A stretch of 64,000 nucleotides of DNA from Gordonia alkanivorans NBRC 16433 (GCF_000225505.1 NZ_BACI01000026.1:1-64000); one strand, 5' to 3'. Positions 42,770-51,757 are shown, counted from the first letter of the stretch. Numbers and translations are program-made. Notes: generated by a model not told the origin, from the letters alone.

Positions 42770-43222
42770 TCACCAGTTGTAGTCGAGGAACTTTCCGTCG
42801 AAGGTCACGACGACGCGGTCGCCACCCGGGTCGGCGCGACGCGCGATGTCGACCTTGAAGTTGATCGCGCTCATGATCCCGTCGCCGAACTCCTCGTGGA
42901 TGAGTTCCTTGAGCGCCGGACCGTAGACGTCCAGGGCCTCGTAGAAGCGGTAGATCGTGGGGTCGCTGGTCGCGGCTTCGTCGGGGGTCCGGGTCGGTTG
43001 TCGGCGCAGGCTCTCGGCGACGCCCTCGCCGAGGCCGAGCATCTCGACCACCGCGGTGGCCTTGTCCGCCGGGACGGGATGTTTGCCGAGCAGGGCCGCG
43101 ACCGTCCACACCAGCGGCGCGTCGATCTTCTCGGCGATCGCTGCCCAGGTGAGTCCCTGCCGGATTCGGGCCGCGACGATGAGGTCGGCGGCGTCGGACT
43201 TCGGCATGATCGGGGTGGTCAT
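42770..43222 (-). CDS. cynS: Cyanate hydratase (cyanase)
   Basis: A 150-residue cyanase that turns cyanate and bicarbonate into ammonia and two CO2. The N-terminal helical domain (DAADLIVAARIRQGLTWAAI) resembles a helix-turn-helix. The catalytic domain holds Arg92 and Glu95 in TIYRFYEALD and Ser118 in DGIMSAINFK, matching the known R-E-S triad, and ends with GDRVVVTFDGKFLDYNW, the usual C-terminus. GAGGAG lies six bases before ATG 43222. It is divergent from a formate/nitrite-type channel gene, which suggests joint control and a supply of substrate. Confidence 0.95.
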   Translation of the reverse strand: MTTPIMPKSDAADLIVAARIRQGLTWAAIAEKIDAPLVWTVAALLGKHPVPADKATAVVEMLGLGEGVAESLRRQPTRTPDEAATSDPTIYRFYEALDVYGPALKELIHEEFGDGIMSAINFKVDIARRADPGGDRVVVTFDGKFLDYNW

Positions 43223-43541
43223 CGTGTCTCCTCGGTCGGTTCGGTGATGCCCGTCGACGCGGGGATCGGCGATCTGGTCGAATCCTGTTGATACGTCGAG
43301 GGTTATCTCCACCATGCATACGTGCCGGCGGATTTCCAAGGTGCTGCCGGACTCAGCCGAAGAGTTCACACGACGGACACGGCGGTACGAGGAAGAGGTA
43401 ATCGCGGTGAAACATCACCGCGGCGAACCGCTCGAGAGAGGTCGATGTAACACCGGGTCGTCCCGACGACACCTCCACGACATGTGGCCTCGTTTCGATG
43501 GGGGTCAAGAGTCACGAATCGAAACGCTCGGGGAGAATGTC
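43223..43541. promoter_or_regulatory. 319-bp cynS/FNT divergent region with two inverted repeats
   Basis: No credible gene lies here. CGCGGTGA (43403-43410) and TCACCGCG (43415-43422) form an 8-bp-arm palindrome around AACA, a likely operator. Nearer the channel gene, CGTTTCGAT (43491-43499) and ATCGAAACG (43518-43526) pair perfectly across 18 nt and would place a hairpin just before the GGGGAG ribosome site. I did not recognise a known riboswitch. An upstream open frame (from 43314) lacks homology features. Confidence 0.55.
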
Positions 43542-44420
43542 TTGTCTTATGTGAATCCGTCCGAATTCGCGGTGAAGATGGTGGACGCCGGTGAGGCGAA
43601 GGTGTTCCTGTCCACCCGCGACACGATCATCCGCGCTTACATGGCCGGAGCGATCCTCGCTCTCGCGGCCGCATTCGCTGTGACGGTCACCGTCCGCACC
43701 GGTGAACCACTGCTCGGGGCGTTGCTGTTCCCGGTCGGCTTCTGTCTGCTGTATCTGATGGGTTTCGACCTGCTCACCGGGGTGTTCACGCTCGTCCCGC
43801 TCGCCCTGATCGACAAACGACGCGGTGTGACGGTGAAATCCATGCTGCGCAATTGGAGTTGGGTGTTCCTGGGGAACTTCCTGGGCGCCTTCACCGTCGC
43901 GGTGATGATGGCGGTGATCGTGACCTACGGCTTCAGTGTCGACCCGGACGAGGTGGGCCGGCAGCTCGGCGAGATCGGGCACAGCCGGACCGTCGGATAT
44001 GCCGAGCACGGCGCCGCCGGGATGCTGACGCTGTTCATCCGTGGCGTCCTGTGCAACTGGATGGTGTCCACCGGCGTCGTCGGGGCGATGATGTCGACGT
44101 CGTTGCCCGGCAAGGTTCTCGCCATGTGGATGCCGGTGATGGTGTTCTTCTACATGGGATTCGAGCACTCGATCGTCAACATGTTCCTGTTCCCCTCGGG
44201 TCTGATGCTCGGTGGCGACTTCTCGATCGGCGACTACCTCGTCTGGAACGAGATCCCCACGGTCATCGGTAATCTCGTCGGCGGTCTCACCTTCGTCGGG
44301 TTCACGATCTACATCACTCACGCACGCACCGCCGCCGACCGTCGGCCCGTCTCCCATGATGAGACGGCCGAGGTCGACGTCGCGGCACCCGCCGAGATCG
44401 AGAGCGTCAAGACGGTCTGA
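43542..44420 (+). CDS. Formate/nitrite transporter (FNT)-family anion channel
   Basis: A 292-residue FocA/NirC-type channel with six helices. The start SYVNPSEFAVKMVDAGEAK is the FNT N-terminal signature; LLYLMGFDLLTGVFTLVPLA contains the omega-loop type sequence (GFDLLTGVF), and GFEHSIVNMFLFP carries the central His-region motif (EHSIVN). Substrates of the family are small monovalent anions (formate, nitrite, hydrosulfide). Because it is divergent from cyanase, cyanate or nitrite uptake is possible. The start is TTG 43542 with GGGGAG in front; GTG 43551 is an alternative. Its end overlaps the DUF2339 gene by 14 bases. Confidence 0.87.
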   Translation: MSYVNPSEFAVKMVDAGEAKVFLSTRDTIIRAYMAGAILALAAAFAVTVTVRTGEPLLGALLFPVGFCLLYLMGFDLLTGVFTLVPLALIDKRRGVTVKSMLRNWSWVFLGNFLGAFTVAVMMAVIVTYGFSVDPDEVGRQLGEIGHSRTVGYAEHGAAGMLTLFIRGVLCNWMVSTGVVGAMMSTSLPGKVLAMWMPVMVFFYMGFEHSIVNMFLFPSGLMLGGDFSIGDYLVWNEIPTVIGNLVGGLTFVGFTIYITHARTAADRRPVSHDETAEVDVAAPAEIESVKTV

Positions 44421-46491
44421 CCGGAGTATCCGCTCCCGGGGTCGTCGTCGGCGACCCCGGGACGCGTTCGCCCTGGAGCGCCCTGGCATACCAGGCGCCG
44501 AGCCCCAGCAGGATCAGGCCCGTCACGATGAACACGAGGACCCGGAAGATCCCGTCGAGGGTGGCCAGGTCGAACAGGAACAGCTTGGCCATCGCCGCGG
44601 CGACGAGCACCAGGCCGCCGGTGACCGCGGCGGTGCGTTCGTTGCCGGTGCGGCGCCGGGCGACGGCCAGCGCCGCGCCGGCGAGAACGACCCAGCAGGT
44701 GGTCGCGACGACATGCCCGCCGAGGAATCCGTCGGCCCCGGCGAACAACACCCCGGCGTTCACGCTGATGGCGGTCACCGAGTACACCACGACCACGGCA
44801 GCCGCGGCGTAGGCGACACGGGCCAGATCCCCAGCGGTCAGCCGGGTCCACCCGACGGCAATCGCGATGGCCCCGACGGCGGCGAGCACGCTGCCGATCA
44901 CGATCGACAACGAGGCGTTGTCCGCCATGAGACGGGTCTGGGCCAGCACGTACGGCGGCATGTCGTCGAGCAGGGCTGCGAAGCCGATTCCCCAGAGGAC
45001 CGTGCTCCCGGCCAGCAGGACCACCGACGTCGCCGACCAGGCGCGGGCGACCAGGGCGGTCACCGTCGCGAGGCCGAGCACCGCGGACACCGCCATCGTG
45101 CCGTCGAAGCACTCGAGGATGGCGACGAACAGTACGACGAGCGAGGTCGCGGTCCAGATCTGAGCGACCACGTCGGGGAGTTCGAAGTGCTCGGTCCGGA
45201 CCGCCGAGCAGGTGACGGCGACACCGATGACGAGCACGGCGACCGCCGCCTGCAGCGCAACCGCACCCGCGGTGTCCAGGACCGCACCGGCGAACAGGAC
45301 CGGGATCGTCGTGGCCGACGCCAGACCTGCGAACAGCTCACGGAATCGGGTGGTGGGCATCGCCACGAGCGCGCCCGCGAACCCGAGGACGATCACGACG
45401 AGTGCGGCACCGGCGAACTGGAATCCGGTGTTCGTGGTGCTCGTTCCGCCCAGGGCGGCCAGGCCGACAACGGTGAGCGGGATCGTGGGCGCGGCCAGTC
45501 GCACGGTGTGCAACCAGATCCAGTCGCGGCGCCACTGAACCCACGCCGACGCGGTAGCGAGTACCACCATGAACGCGATCAGGGTCATGTCGAGACCGCC
45601 GGTCAGCACCGGACCGAGAACGATGAGTGGAACCACCACGAGCAGGCCGAGATGTTCACTGCGCCAGCGGTATGCGAGAACCAGGCCGCCGGCCGCGACG
45701 ATCCCGGCGACGGTCAGTCCCGCCCCCACGGGGAGCCACTCGTAGATCTTGGTGGCGGCCAGGACGTCGAGGTAACCGGCCGCGATACCTGTGGCCGCCG
45801 TGGCGATCGCGCCGATCCGGCCATCCGGCTTGTGGCGCAACCAGATCGCGGTGCCGACGAGCGCAGTCGCGAGCACCGCGCCGCCCGCAACGCGGAACTC
45901 CGGGCGCAGGATGCCGGCCTGCGCGGCCAGGACCAGGAGCAGGGCGATGCCGATCAATGTGACGCCGACACCGGCGGTGGCGAGGATCTTGCCGATCAGA
46001 CCACGCTCGGCGGCCGCGGCGACACGCTCGGACAACGGGCGCGCGGGGGGACGCGGCTGCAAGGGAGCGGCCGGTGGACGCACCATCGGACCGTACGCGG
46101 GATGCGTCCCCGGACGTGACGGAGCCGGCGGGATGGGCGGTCCGTAGGCGTACGAACCCTGATTCGGCGGACGTCCGGGTGACGCCCACTGAGTTGCCGG
46201 TTGCGGGTTGGCCGGCGGCGGGCCCATCGGAGGTGCGGGTGCCGGGGCCACGGTCGGCGGGGTGAGCGGTCCGGCCGGATGCTCCTGCTGGAAAGGTTTC
46301 GACTGTACCGGACGGTCGGGCCGCGCGGCGTCGCCGGCAGGACCCTCGACATCTGCGACGATCCGCCGCAGTTCGGCGAACTCGGCCGAGACGGTGGACA
46401 TCTGGCGGGCGATGGCATCGAACTCGGTGGAGATCCGCGCGAGTGTCGCGGCGCCCGGATCGCCCCCGAACGTGCTGCTGGATGTGGTCAT
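44407..46491 (-). CDS. DUF2339 multi-pass membrane protein
   Basis: A 694-residue protein. The N-terminus has a short coiled-coil stretch (DAIARQMSTVSAEFAELRRI), then a Pro-rich linker (about 60-145), then some 18-20 closely spaced hydrophobic helices to residue 675. DUF2339 proteins occur across bacteria with no proven role; they have been linked to envelope functions only by context. The start ATG 46491 precedes a conserved TTSSS beginning. It converges on the FNT gene and is not obviously in an operon. Confidence 0.75.
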   Translation of the reverse strand: MTTSSSTFGGDPGAATLARISTEFDAIARQMSTVSAEFAELRRIVADVEGPAGDAARPDRPVQSKPFQQEHPAGPLTPPTVAPAPAPPMGPPPANPQPATQWASPGRPPNQGSYAYGPPIPPAPSRPGTHPAYGPMVRPPAAPLQPRPPARPLSERVAAAAERGLIGKILATAGVGVTLIGIALLLVLAAQAGILRPEFRVAGGAVLATALVGTAIWLRHKPDGRIGAIATAATGIAAGYLDVLAATKIYEWLPVGAGLTVAGIVAAGGLVLAYRWRSEHLGLLVVVPLIVLGPVLTGGLDMTLIAFMVVLATASAWVQWRRDWIWLHTVRLAAPTIPLTVVGLAALGGTSTTNTGFQFAGAALVVIVLGFAGALVAMPTTRFRELFAGLASATTIPVLFAGAVLDTAGAVALQAAVAVLVIGVAVTCSAVRTEHFELPDVVAQIWTATSLVVLFVAILECFDGTMAVSAVLGLATVTALVARAWSATSVVLLAGSTVLWGIGFAALLDDMPPYVLAQTRLMADNASLSIVIGSVLAAVGAIAIAVGWTRLTAGDLARVAYAAAAVVVVYSVTAISVNAGVLFAGADGFLGGHVVATTCWVVLAGAALAVARRRTGNERTAAVTGGLVLVAAAMAKLFLFDLATLDGIFRVLVFIVTGLILLGLGAWYARALQGERVPGSPTTTPGADTPVRPS

Positions 46492-46589
46492 GGAATGACC
46501 GTGTCTCCTCGAGGTCCACGGGACATGAGTAGTGCTACTCACCGGGGTTGGGGGTTTCGTGCGCAGGTCGGCATGGGTATGCCATCGGC

Positions 46590-46922
46590 ATGAACGACGT
46601 ACAGAATCCCACCGACCGCGGGCGACAGGACGTCGAGAAGAGGTGGCAGGACACCGGCAGTTACCGGTCCGCAGCCCTCTACGTGGCCGCCGTCGTCGGA
46701 GTCGGAGCCATCGCGTGTGCGATCTTCCTCGCCGTCGATCGCACGAACATCGTCCTCGCATCCCTGGTTCCCGGCGTATTCGTCCTCGGTGGTCTCGGCG
46801 CGCTGGTCATCGCCTACCGCACCTACCGCCGCGGCGGAACCTGGCCGATGTGGCAGGGCGCCGCGTGGTTCCTCTTCGCGTTGATGCTGGTGACTCTCTC
46901 GTTCCCGGCCATGGCGGGTTGA
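46590..46922 (+). CDS. Small three-helix membrane protein
   Basis: A 110-residue membrane protein of unknown function. A polar start (MNDVQNPTDRGRQDVEKRWQ) is followed by three hydrophobic segments: AALYVAAVVGVGAIACAIFL, IVLASLVPGVFVLGGLGALV, and WFLFALMLVTLSFPAM at the end. It lies between the divergent DUF2339 gene and the MFS gene. No ribosome site is clear. Confidence 0.55.
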   Translation: MNDVQNPTDRGRQDVEKRWQDTGSYRSAALYVAAVVGVGAIACAIFLAVDRTNIVLASLVPGVFVLGGLGALVIAYRTYRRGGTWPMWQGAAWFLFALMLVTLSFPAMAG

Positions 46923-46981
46923 CCGCGCCGGAGTCGCTGAGAAGGGTCTGACCGCGACGACCCCGTCCTCGTGACTGCGGC

Positions 46982-48280
46982 ATGATGTCTGCCATGTCGA
47001 CCCCGTCGCGCACCGGCACGCTCGCCGTCGGCACCATGGTCCTGCTCACGGCGCTCTACTTCGCGCAGGGCCTGCCGTACGGGTTCTTCAGCCAGGCGGT
47101 GCCTGTCATCCTGCGCGAGGAGGGATACTCCCTCACGCAGATCAGCGTGTACGGGCTGCTCTTCGCGCCGTGGGGACTCAAGTTCCTCTGGGCGCCGTAT
47201 GTCGACCGGTACGGAACCCGACGCCGCTGGCTCCTCGCGATGCAACTGACCTCCGCGACGGTCGCCCTCGTCCTGGCCTGCATCGATCTCTCCGGGACGC
47301 TGGTCTGGCTCCTCGTCGGCATCGCCGTCATCAACCTGGCGTCGGCGACCCAGGACATCGCCACCGACGGGCTGGCCGTACAGACCCTCGGACCCCGACA
47401 ACGCGGTCTCGGCAACGGGATTCAGGTGGGCGCTTACCGGGTCGGCATGATCGTCGGCGGCGGTGGGCTGCTGTGGCTGTTCTCGCTCGCCGGATGGCGG
47501 AGCCTCTTCGTCGCGATGTCGATCCTGCTCGTCGCTCTCACAGTGCCGGTCTGGTTCCTTGCCCGCACACCCGCGGACGCGACGACAACGTCGAATGCAC
47601 AGGCGCATGTCTCGCGGACGACGCCGTCACTGCTCCTCACCGGTTGGCTCGCCCGGCTACGACGCCCCGGCGTTGTGGTGTTCATCCTGGTCGTCGGGGC
47701 CTACAAGTTCGGCAACTCGATGGGTTCGGCCCTCGTCGGGCCCTTCATGTCCGACATCGGCCTGAGCCTGGGACAGATCGCCCTCGTCGAAGGGGCGTTG
47801 TCGTCGGCGGGTGCGCTCGCCGGCGCGGCCCTCGGCGGGTGGCTGGCGTTCCGCTACGGACGGCGTCAGGCCTTGTTGTTCGGCGGTGTCACCCAAACTC
47901 TCAGTCTGGCTTTGTATCTGGTGGCCGCATCGGGCGTCGGCGGGTTCTGGCTCGTGGTGAGTGCGAGCCTGGCCGAACACATTCTCGGTGGGGCGGCGAC
48001 CGTCGCGGTGTTCACGCTCATGATGGACGCGTGCGAGAAGGGATACGAGGGCAGCGACTACACGCTGTTCGCCTGCACGGTCGTCGGCGTCCAGGGCGCG
48101 GCCGGGTTCGCGGCGGGCGTCGTCGGTGATCTGTTCGGCTTCCCGACCCTGTTCGCGACGGCCCTGGTGCTCTCGGGTATCGGCGTCGTCGTCATGATCC
48201 GCGCGCTCGATCGCGGTATGGGACCGGAGTCGATCCAGGCTCTTGCGCGCACTGGGTCGATCAGCGACGACCGGGGATGA
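46982..48280 (+). CDS. MFS transporter, AmpG-like
   Basis: A 432-residue, 12-helix transporter. The pattern YFAQGLPYGFFSQAVPVILR, GLLFAPWGLKFLWAPYVDRY and NLASATQDIATDGLAVQTLG is that of the AmpG muropeptide permeases and related acetyl-CoA or siderophore transporters. The AmpG family carries GlcNAc-anhydro-muropeptides in Gram-negative bacteria; in actinobacteria the substrate is not known. Three start codons lie close (46982, 46985, 46994). The convergent TetR gene overlaps its 3' end by 20 bases. Confidence 0.83.
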   Translation: MMSAMSTPSRTGTLAVGTMVLLTALYFAQGLPYGFFSQAVPVILREEGYSLTQISVYGLLFAPWGLKFLWAPYVDRYGTRRRWLLAMQLTSATVALVLACIDLSGTLVWLLVGIAVINLASATQDIATDGLAVQTLGPRQRGLGNGIQVGAYRVGMIVGGGGLLWLFSLAGWRSLFVAMSILLVALTVPVWFLARTPADATTTSNAQAHVSRTTPSLLLTGWLARLRRPGVVVFILVVGAYKFGNSMGSALVGPFMSDIGLSLGQIALVEGALSSAGALAGAALGGWLAFRYGRRQALLFGGVTQTLSLALYLVAASGVGGFWLVVSASLAEHILGGAATVAVFTLMMDACEKGYEGSDYTLFACTVVGVQGAAGFAAGVVGDLFGFPTLFATALVLSGIGVVVMIRALDRGMGPESIQALARTGSISDDRG

Positions 48281-48863
48281 GCGTGGCCAGGGCCTCGTCG
48301 ACGACCCGTTCGAGATCGTCCCCGAGGCTCCCGGCGAGGAACTGTTGGGCGAGCTCGGCCATGGCGCCGGTGAAGACGGCCGCCCGCACCCGACCGGTGA
48401 GCGGATCGGTCTCCCGGGCGTCGGCCTCGGCGAAGGAGAGTTCGAAGAGCATGTTCTGAGTCGCGGCACGCCGCTGCGCGAGCACCGGATTGGTCCGTCC
48501 CTCGGTGAACAGGATGCGGCCACGACGCGGGTCCTCCGACGCGTGACCGAGGACCGCCAGCATGCCGGCGCGGGTGCGTGCTCGGACCGAGTGACCTGCG
48601 GTGGTCATGGCGGCTTCGACCACTGCGCCCAGCTCGGCGGCAGTGGCATCGTAGACGGCGCCGAGTAGCTCGTCGGTGTCGGCGAAGCTCTCGTAGAAGT
48701 AGCGGGTGTTGAACCCGCAGTGCCGGCACACCGACCGCACCGACAACTCGGTCTCGGGTCCGCTGCCGCCGAAGATGTCGAGAGCCGCGGCGATCAGGAT
48801 TGCTCGGCGCTCGGCGCGGCGGTCCTCCAGGGGGACGCCGGCCCATCGGGTCGGACTCGACAT
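48261..48863 (-). CDS. TetR/AcrR-family transcriptional regulator
   Basis: A 200-residue regulator with DNA-binding domain RRAERRAILIAAALDIFGGS, LSVRSVCRHCGFNTRYFYES and FADTDELLGAVYDAT. The ligand domain shows no recognisable pocket. The two nearby Cys in the recognition region (VCRHCGF) are unusual and might be redox- or metal-sensitive, which is speculation. ATG 48863 fits the domain. It is divergent from the DUF2236 oxygenase gene, with a 47-bp compound palindrome in between. Confidence 0.85.
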   Translation of the reverse strand: MSSPTRWAGVPLEDRRAERRAILIAAALDIFGGSGPETELSVRSVCRHCGFNTRYFYESFADTDELLGAVYDATAAELGAVVEAAMTTAGHSVRARTRAGMLAVLGHASEDPRRGRILFTEGRTNPVLAQRRAATQNMLFELSFAEADARETDPLTGRVRAAVFTGAMAELAQQFLAGSLGDDLERVVDEALATLIPGRR

Positions 48864-48904
48864 CGTTTCACCATAGACGGGCTGACCCGGCACGGAGCAA
48901 GGTC

Positions 48905-48951
48905 TGGTCACGTGTGTACCCAAAGCGTTAAAGTGGGTACAACCGTGACCA
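48905..48951. promoter_or_regulatory. 47-bp compound inverted repeat, probable TetR operator
   Basis: Outer arms TGGTCACG (48905-48912) and CGTGACCA (48944-48951) and inner arms TGTACCCA (48915-48922) and TGGGTACA (48934-48941) are all perfect; two mismatched bases separate inner from outer arm on each side. The centre is AAGCGTTAAAG. Two nested dimers could bind. It lies between a TetR gene and the DUF2236 gene. Confidence 0.7.
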
Positions 48952-49042
48952 CATGGCGACCGTGCCCATGTGGCGTCGTCGTATCGGTGGTCCGGGTCGG
49001 GGATGACCCGCTCCGGACGTCGGTATCGAGAAAGGACGATCG

Positions 49043-50089
49043 ATGAACGTTCCCTTGGCGCCCCTACGGCTGCCGTCGACGGAATGGGTCCCGCTGGACC
49101 TGCCGCACGAGATGCTGGGATCGTGGCTCAACGGCAAGTTCGACGAGAACGTCCGCGCGAAGTTCTTCCGCGGGATGGAATTCGAGAACCCGGCCGGTGA
49201 CCCCGGGTGGTTCGGACCGGACAGCGCCACCTGGTACGTCCACTCGCACACGCCTGCGCTGATCTTCGGACTGCAGAGCGCGTCGTACATCGAGCGCCTC
49301 GACCCCAGCATCTTCTGGATGGGCATGCATCACTCCCGTCTGGTCCGGCGACGTGAGGACGGCACCGCGACCACCGCCATCGATCCGGACGGTGCGATGA
49401 CCCGCCTCGGGCACTCGCTCGCGTTCTTCATGGGGACCGCCTACGGATCGACGGAAACCGCTGAGCGACTCGCCCGTACCGTGCGGGCGATGCACCATAC
49501 GATCAAGGGGGTCCGGCCCGACGGCGCCGCCTACGACGCCGACGATCCCGAGTGGTTGCGATGGAACTACGCGACGGTCGTATGGGGTATCGCCACGGCA
49601 CACGAGATCTACCACCCGCGACCTCTGCGCGGAGCCGAACTCGACAGGTACTACGGGGAATTCGTGCGCGTGGGTCATGCGCTCGGCGGAACCGGCCTGC
49701 CCACCACCAAGGCCGACACCCTGGAATGTCTCGAGTCGTACCTGCCCCGGCTGGCCCTGACGCACGGCAACGCGATGGCCACGGGCGCCAATCTGCGGAA
49801 TCGTGCTCAGGCGGCGGTGGATTGGGCGATCCGGGACATCCAGCCGCGCTGGGCCCAGCAACTCATCTCCTACCGGCCGCCGAACCCGGTCGAACGGCGC
49901 GCCCGCCGATCCGCCGTGTGGACCATCATCAACTCGGCCCATCTGTCGATGGGGGAGGCGCCGGAGTTCGCCGCCGCCAAGCGCCGCGTCGCCGGCGGCA
50001 CCGACGTGCCCCATACCTTGCCCCGGTACGAACTCGGCTCCGATCCCGAGCTCAGTCGCACGGAGGTTGAAGCCGCTTTCTCCCACTAG
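49043..50089 (+). CDS. Oxygenase MpaB-family protein (DUF2236, latex-clearing-protein-like)
   Basis: A 348-residue helical protein of the DUF2236/MpaB family, which includes heme-b rubber oxygenases (Lcp) and many uncharacterised actinobacterial members. Family features are FGPDSATWYVHSHTPALIFG, RTVRAMHHTIKGVRPDGAAY (with the His pair), WNYATVVWGIATAHEIYHPR and the closing basic region. Which His binds heme cannot be fixed by eye. GAGAAAGGA precedes ATG 49043. It is controlled with the divergent TetR gene through the compound palindrome and is followed by a strong terminator. Confidence 0.83.
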   Translation: MNVPLAPLRLPSTEWVPLDLPHEMLGSWLNGKFDENVRAKFFRGMEFENPAGDPGWFGPDSATWYVHSHTPALIFGLQSASYIERLDPSIFWMGMHHSRLVRRREDGTATTAIDPDGAMTRLGHSLAFFMGTAYGSTETAERLARTVRAMHHTIKGVRPDGAAYDADDPEWLRWNYATVVWGIATAHEIYHPRPLRGAELDRYYGEFVRVGHALGGTGLPTTKADTLECLESYLPRLALTHGNAMATGANLRNRAQAAVDWAIRDIQPRWAQQLISYRPPNPVERRARRSAVWTIINSAHLSMGEAPEFAAAKRRVAGGTDVPHTLPRYELGSDPELSRTEVEAAFSH

Positions 50090-50100
50090 GTCGTCGACTC

Positions 50101-50137
50101 GAAGGGCGGCGCATCCTAACGGATGTGTCGCCCTTTG
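50101..50137 (+). terminator. Strong hairpin terminator after the DUF2236 gene
   Basis: Sixteen-base arms 50101-50116 (starts GAAGGGCGG) and 50121-50136 (ends TCGCCCTTT) pair with only G-U wobbles around loop TAAC, closing with TTT. Confidence 0.8.
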
Positions 50138-50389
50138 TCGTCGAAAAAGCCATTCCCGCAACAAGATTCGCCAGTGTGAATCCGGCGTGAGCCTATCTGA
50201 AGCGGAAACAGGGAATTCATCTCACGTCACGCCGGTGTAACAAAGCCTAAATACGTTTACCCGACATACGCGAGATCGCTAACCAAGTAGCGGCGCGTAT
50301 CTCATCGGGGGGTCGAGGTGCGGAGTTGCACCTGCTATCTGTCATGGCCCGCCTGAGCCGACCTGAGACGTATTGAGAAAGGCCTTCGG
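50138..50389 (+). promoter_or_regulatory. urtA upstream region
   Basis: No gene lies here. AGGTGC (50316-50321) and GCACCT (50328-50333) form an inverted repeat just before TATCTG (50336-50341), a possible -10 box. A GTAAC at 50237 followed after six bases by TAAAT resembles only weakly the GlnR half-site pattern GTnAC-n6-GnAAC. Nitrogen control of the urea importer is expected from related genera but this region does not prove it. Confidence 0.4.
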
Positions 50390-51673
50390 ATGCCGTTTGA
50401 TTCATTGCCGTCCGCCGTCACCCCCACACGCCGTAGGCGGTACGGAATCCTCATCCCGGCGGCGCTGTCCGCCGTCGCACTCGCGCTGAGCGCCTGTGGC
50501 AGCTCGGCCAGTGAGGACGCGGCTTCGGGCGCCGAGTCGTGCGTCGACACCTCGGGCGACACCATCAAGGTCGGTTCACTGAACTCGCTGTCGGGCACGA
50601 TGGCGATCTCCGAGGTCACCGTGCGGGACTCGATCAAGCTGGCCGTCGACCAGATCAACGACAACGGCGGCGTGCTGGGCAAGCAGATCCAGCTCATCGG
50701 CGAGGACGGCGCCTCCGAGCCCACCATCTTCGCCGAGAAGGCTGAGAAGCTGATCTCGGCGGACTGTGTTGCAGCGGTGTTCGGCGGCTGGACGTCGTCG
50801 AGCCGCAAGGCGATGCTGCCGGTCTTCGAGGACAACAACTCCCTGCTGTACTACCCGGTGCAGTACGAGGGCCTCGAGTCGTCGAAGAACATCTTCTACA
50901 CCGGTGCCACCACCAACCAGCAGATCGTGCCGGCCCTGGAGTACCTGAAGGAGAAGGGCGTCAAGTCCCTCTACCTCGTCGGCAGCGACTACGTCTTCCC
51001 GCAGACGGCCAACCGCATCATCAAGGCCTACGCCGCGGCGAACGGCATCGAGATCAAGGGTGAGGACTACACCCCGCTCGGCTCGACGGACTTCTCGACC
51101 ATCGTCAACAAGGTCCGCACCGCCGACGCCGACGCCGTGTTCAACACCCTCAACGGCGACTCCAACGTGGCCTTCTTCCGCGAGTACAAGAACGTCGGTC
51201 TGACCCCGCAGGCGATGCCGGTCGTGTCGGTCTCGATCGCCGAGGAAGAGGTCGGCGGCATCGGTGTCGAGAACATCGAGGGGCAGTTGGTCGCGTGGGA
51301 CTACTACCAGACCGTCGACAACCCGGCGAACAAGTCCTTCGTCGAGGACTACAAGGCCGCCTACGGCGCCAACAAGCCCACCTCCGATCCCATGGAGGCG
51401 GCCTACGTCTCGGTCTACCTGTGGAAGAACACGGTCGAGAAGGCGAACTCGTTCGCGGTTGCCGATGTCCAGAAGGCCGCCGGCGGAGTCACTTTCGAGG
51501 CTCCCGAGGGCCTGGTGACCATCGACGGCGAGAACAACCACATCACCAAGACCGCTCGTATCGGTGAGATCCGCGGTGACGGACTCATCTACTCGGTGTG
51601 GGATTCGGGCCAGCCGATCGAGCCGGACCCCTACCTCAAGTCCTACCCGTGGGCCGAGGGCCTGAGCAGCTGA
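50390..51673 (+). CDS. urtA: Urea ABC transporter substrate-binding lipoprotein UrtA
   Basis: A 427-residue periplasmic-type binding protein. The signal YGILIPAALSAVALALSACG ends in lipobox LSAC. The branched-chain-amino-acid/amide binding fold begins with IKVGSLNSLSGTMAISEVTV and continues with LIGEDGASEPTIFAEKAEKL, YPVQYEGLESSKNIFYTGAT and YLVGSDYVFPQTANRIIKAY, which match UrtA closely. It delivers urea to UrtBC. It heads the urtABCDE operon and is followed by an 84-nt gap with a hairpin. GAGAAAGG precedes the ATG. Confidence 0.95.
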   Translation: MPFDSLPSAVTPTRRRRYGILIPAALSAVALALSACGSSASEDAASGAESCVDTSGDTIKVGSLNSLSGTMAISEVTVRDSIKLAVDQINDNGGVLGKQIQLIGEDGASEPTIFAEKAEKLISADCVAAVFGGWTSSSRKAMLPVFEDNNSLLYYPVQYEGLESSKNIFYTGATTNQQIVPALEYLKEKGVKSLYLVGSDYVFPQTANRIIKAYAAANGIEIKGEDYTPLGSTDFSTIVNKVRTADADAVFNTLNGDSNVAFFREYKNVGLTPQAMPVVSVSIAEEEVGGIGVENIEGQLVAWDYYQTVDNPANKSFVEDYKAAYGANKPTSDPMEAAYVSVYLWKNTVEKANSFAVADVQKAAGGVTFEAPEGLVTIDGENNHITKTARIGEIRGDGLIYSVWDSGQPIEPDPYLKSYPWAEGLSS

Positions 51674-51679
51674 CGCGTC

Positions 51680-51715
51680 GTGCCCCGTCTCGCGCCCGTG
51701 CGCGGGGCGGGGCAC
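51680..51715 (+). terminator. Hairpin between urtA and urtB
   Basis: GTGCCCCG (51680-51687) pairs with CGGGGCAC (51708-51715), with a further GCGC pairing inside. It begins nine bases after urtA stops and has no T tract. It may be a partial terminator or an mRNA stabiliser that leaves urtA more abundant than urtBCDE. Confidence 0.6.
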
Positions 51716-51757
51716 ACCCGTTGTTCTCACCGACACCCATGACGAACGGATGGTGAC

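Noticed and set aside
44212-46119. A 635-codon plus-strand frame across the DUF2339 gene
   Set aside because: Low-complexity Gly/Asp/Arg/Gln composition typical of a shadow; the DUF2339 helices on the minus strand explain the region.
50237-50252. A GlnR box upstream of urtA
   Set aside because: GTAAC-n6-TAAAT matches only part of the consensus and no second box follows.
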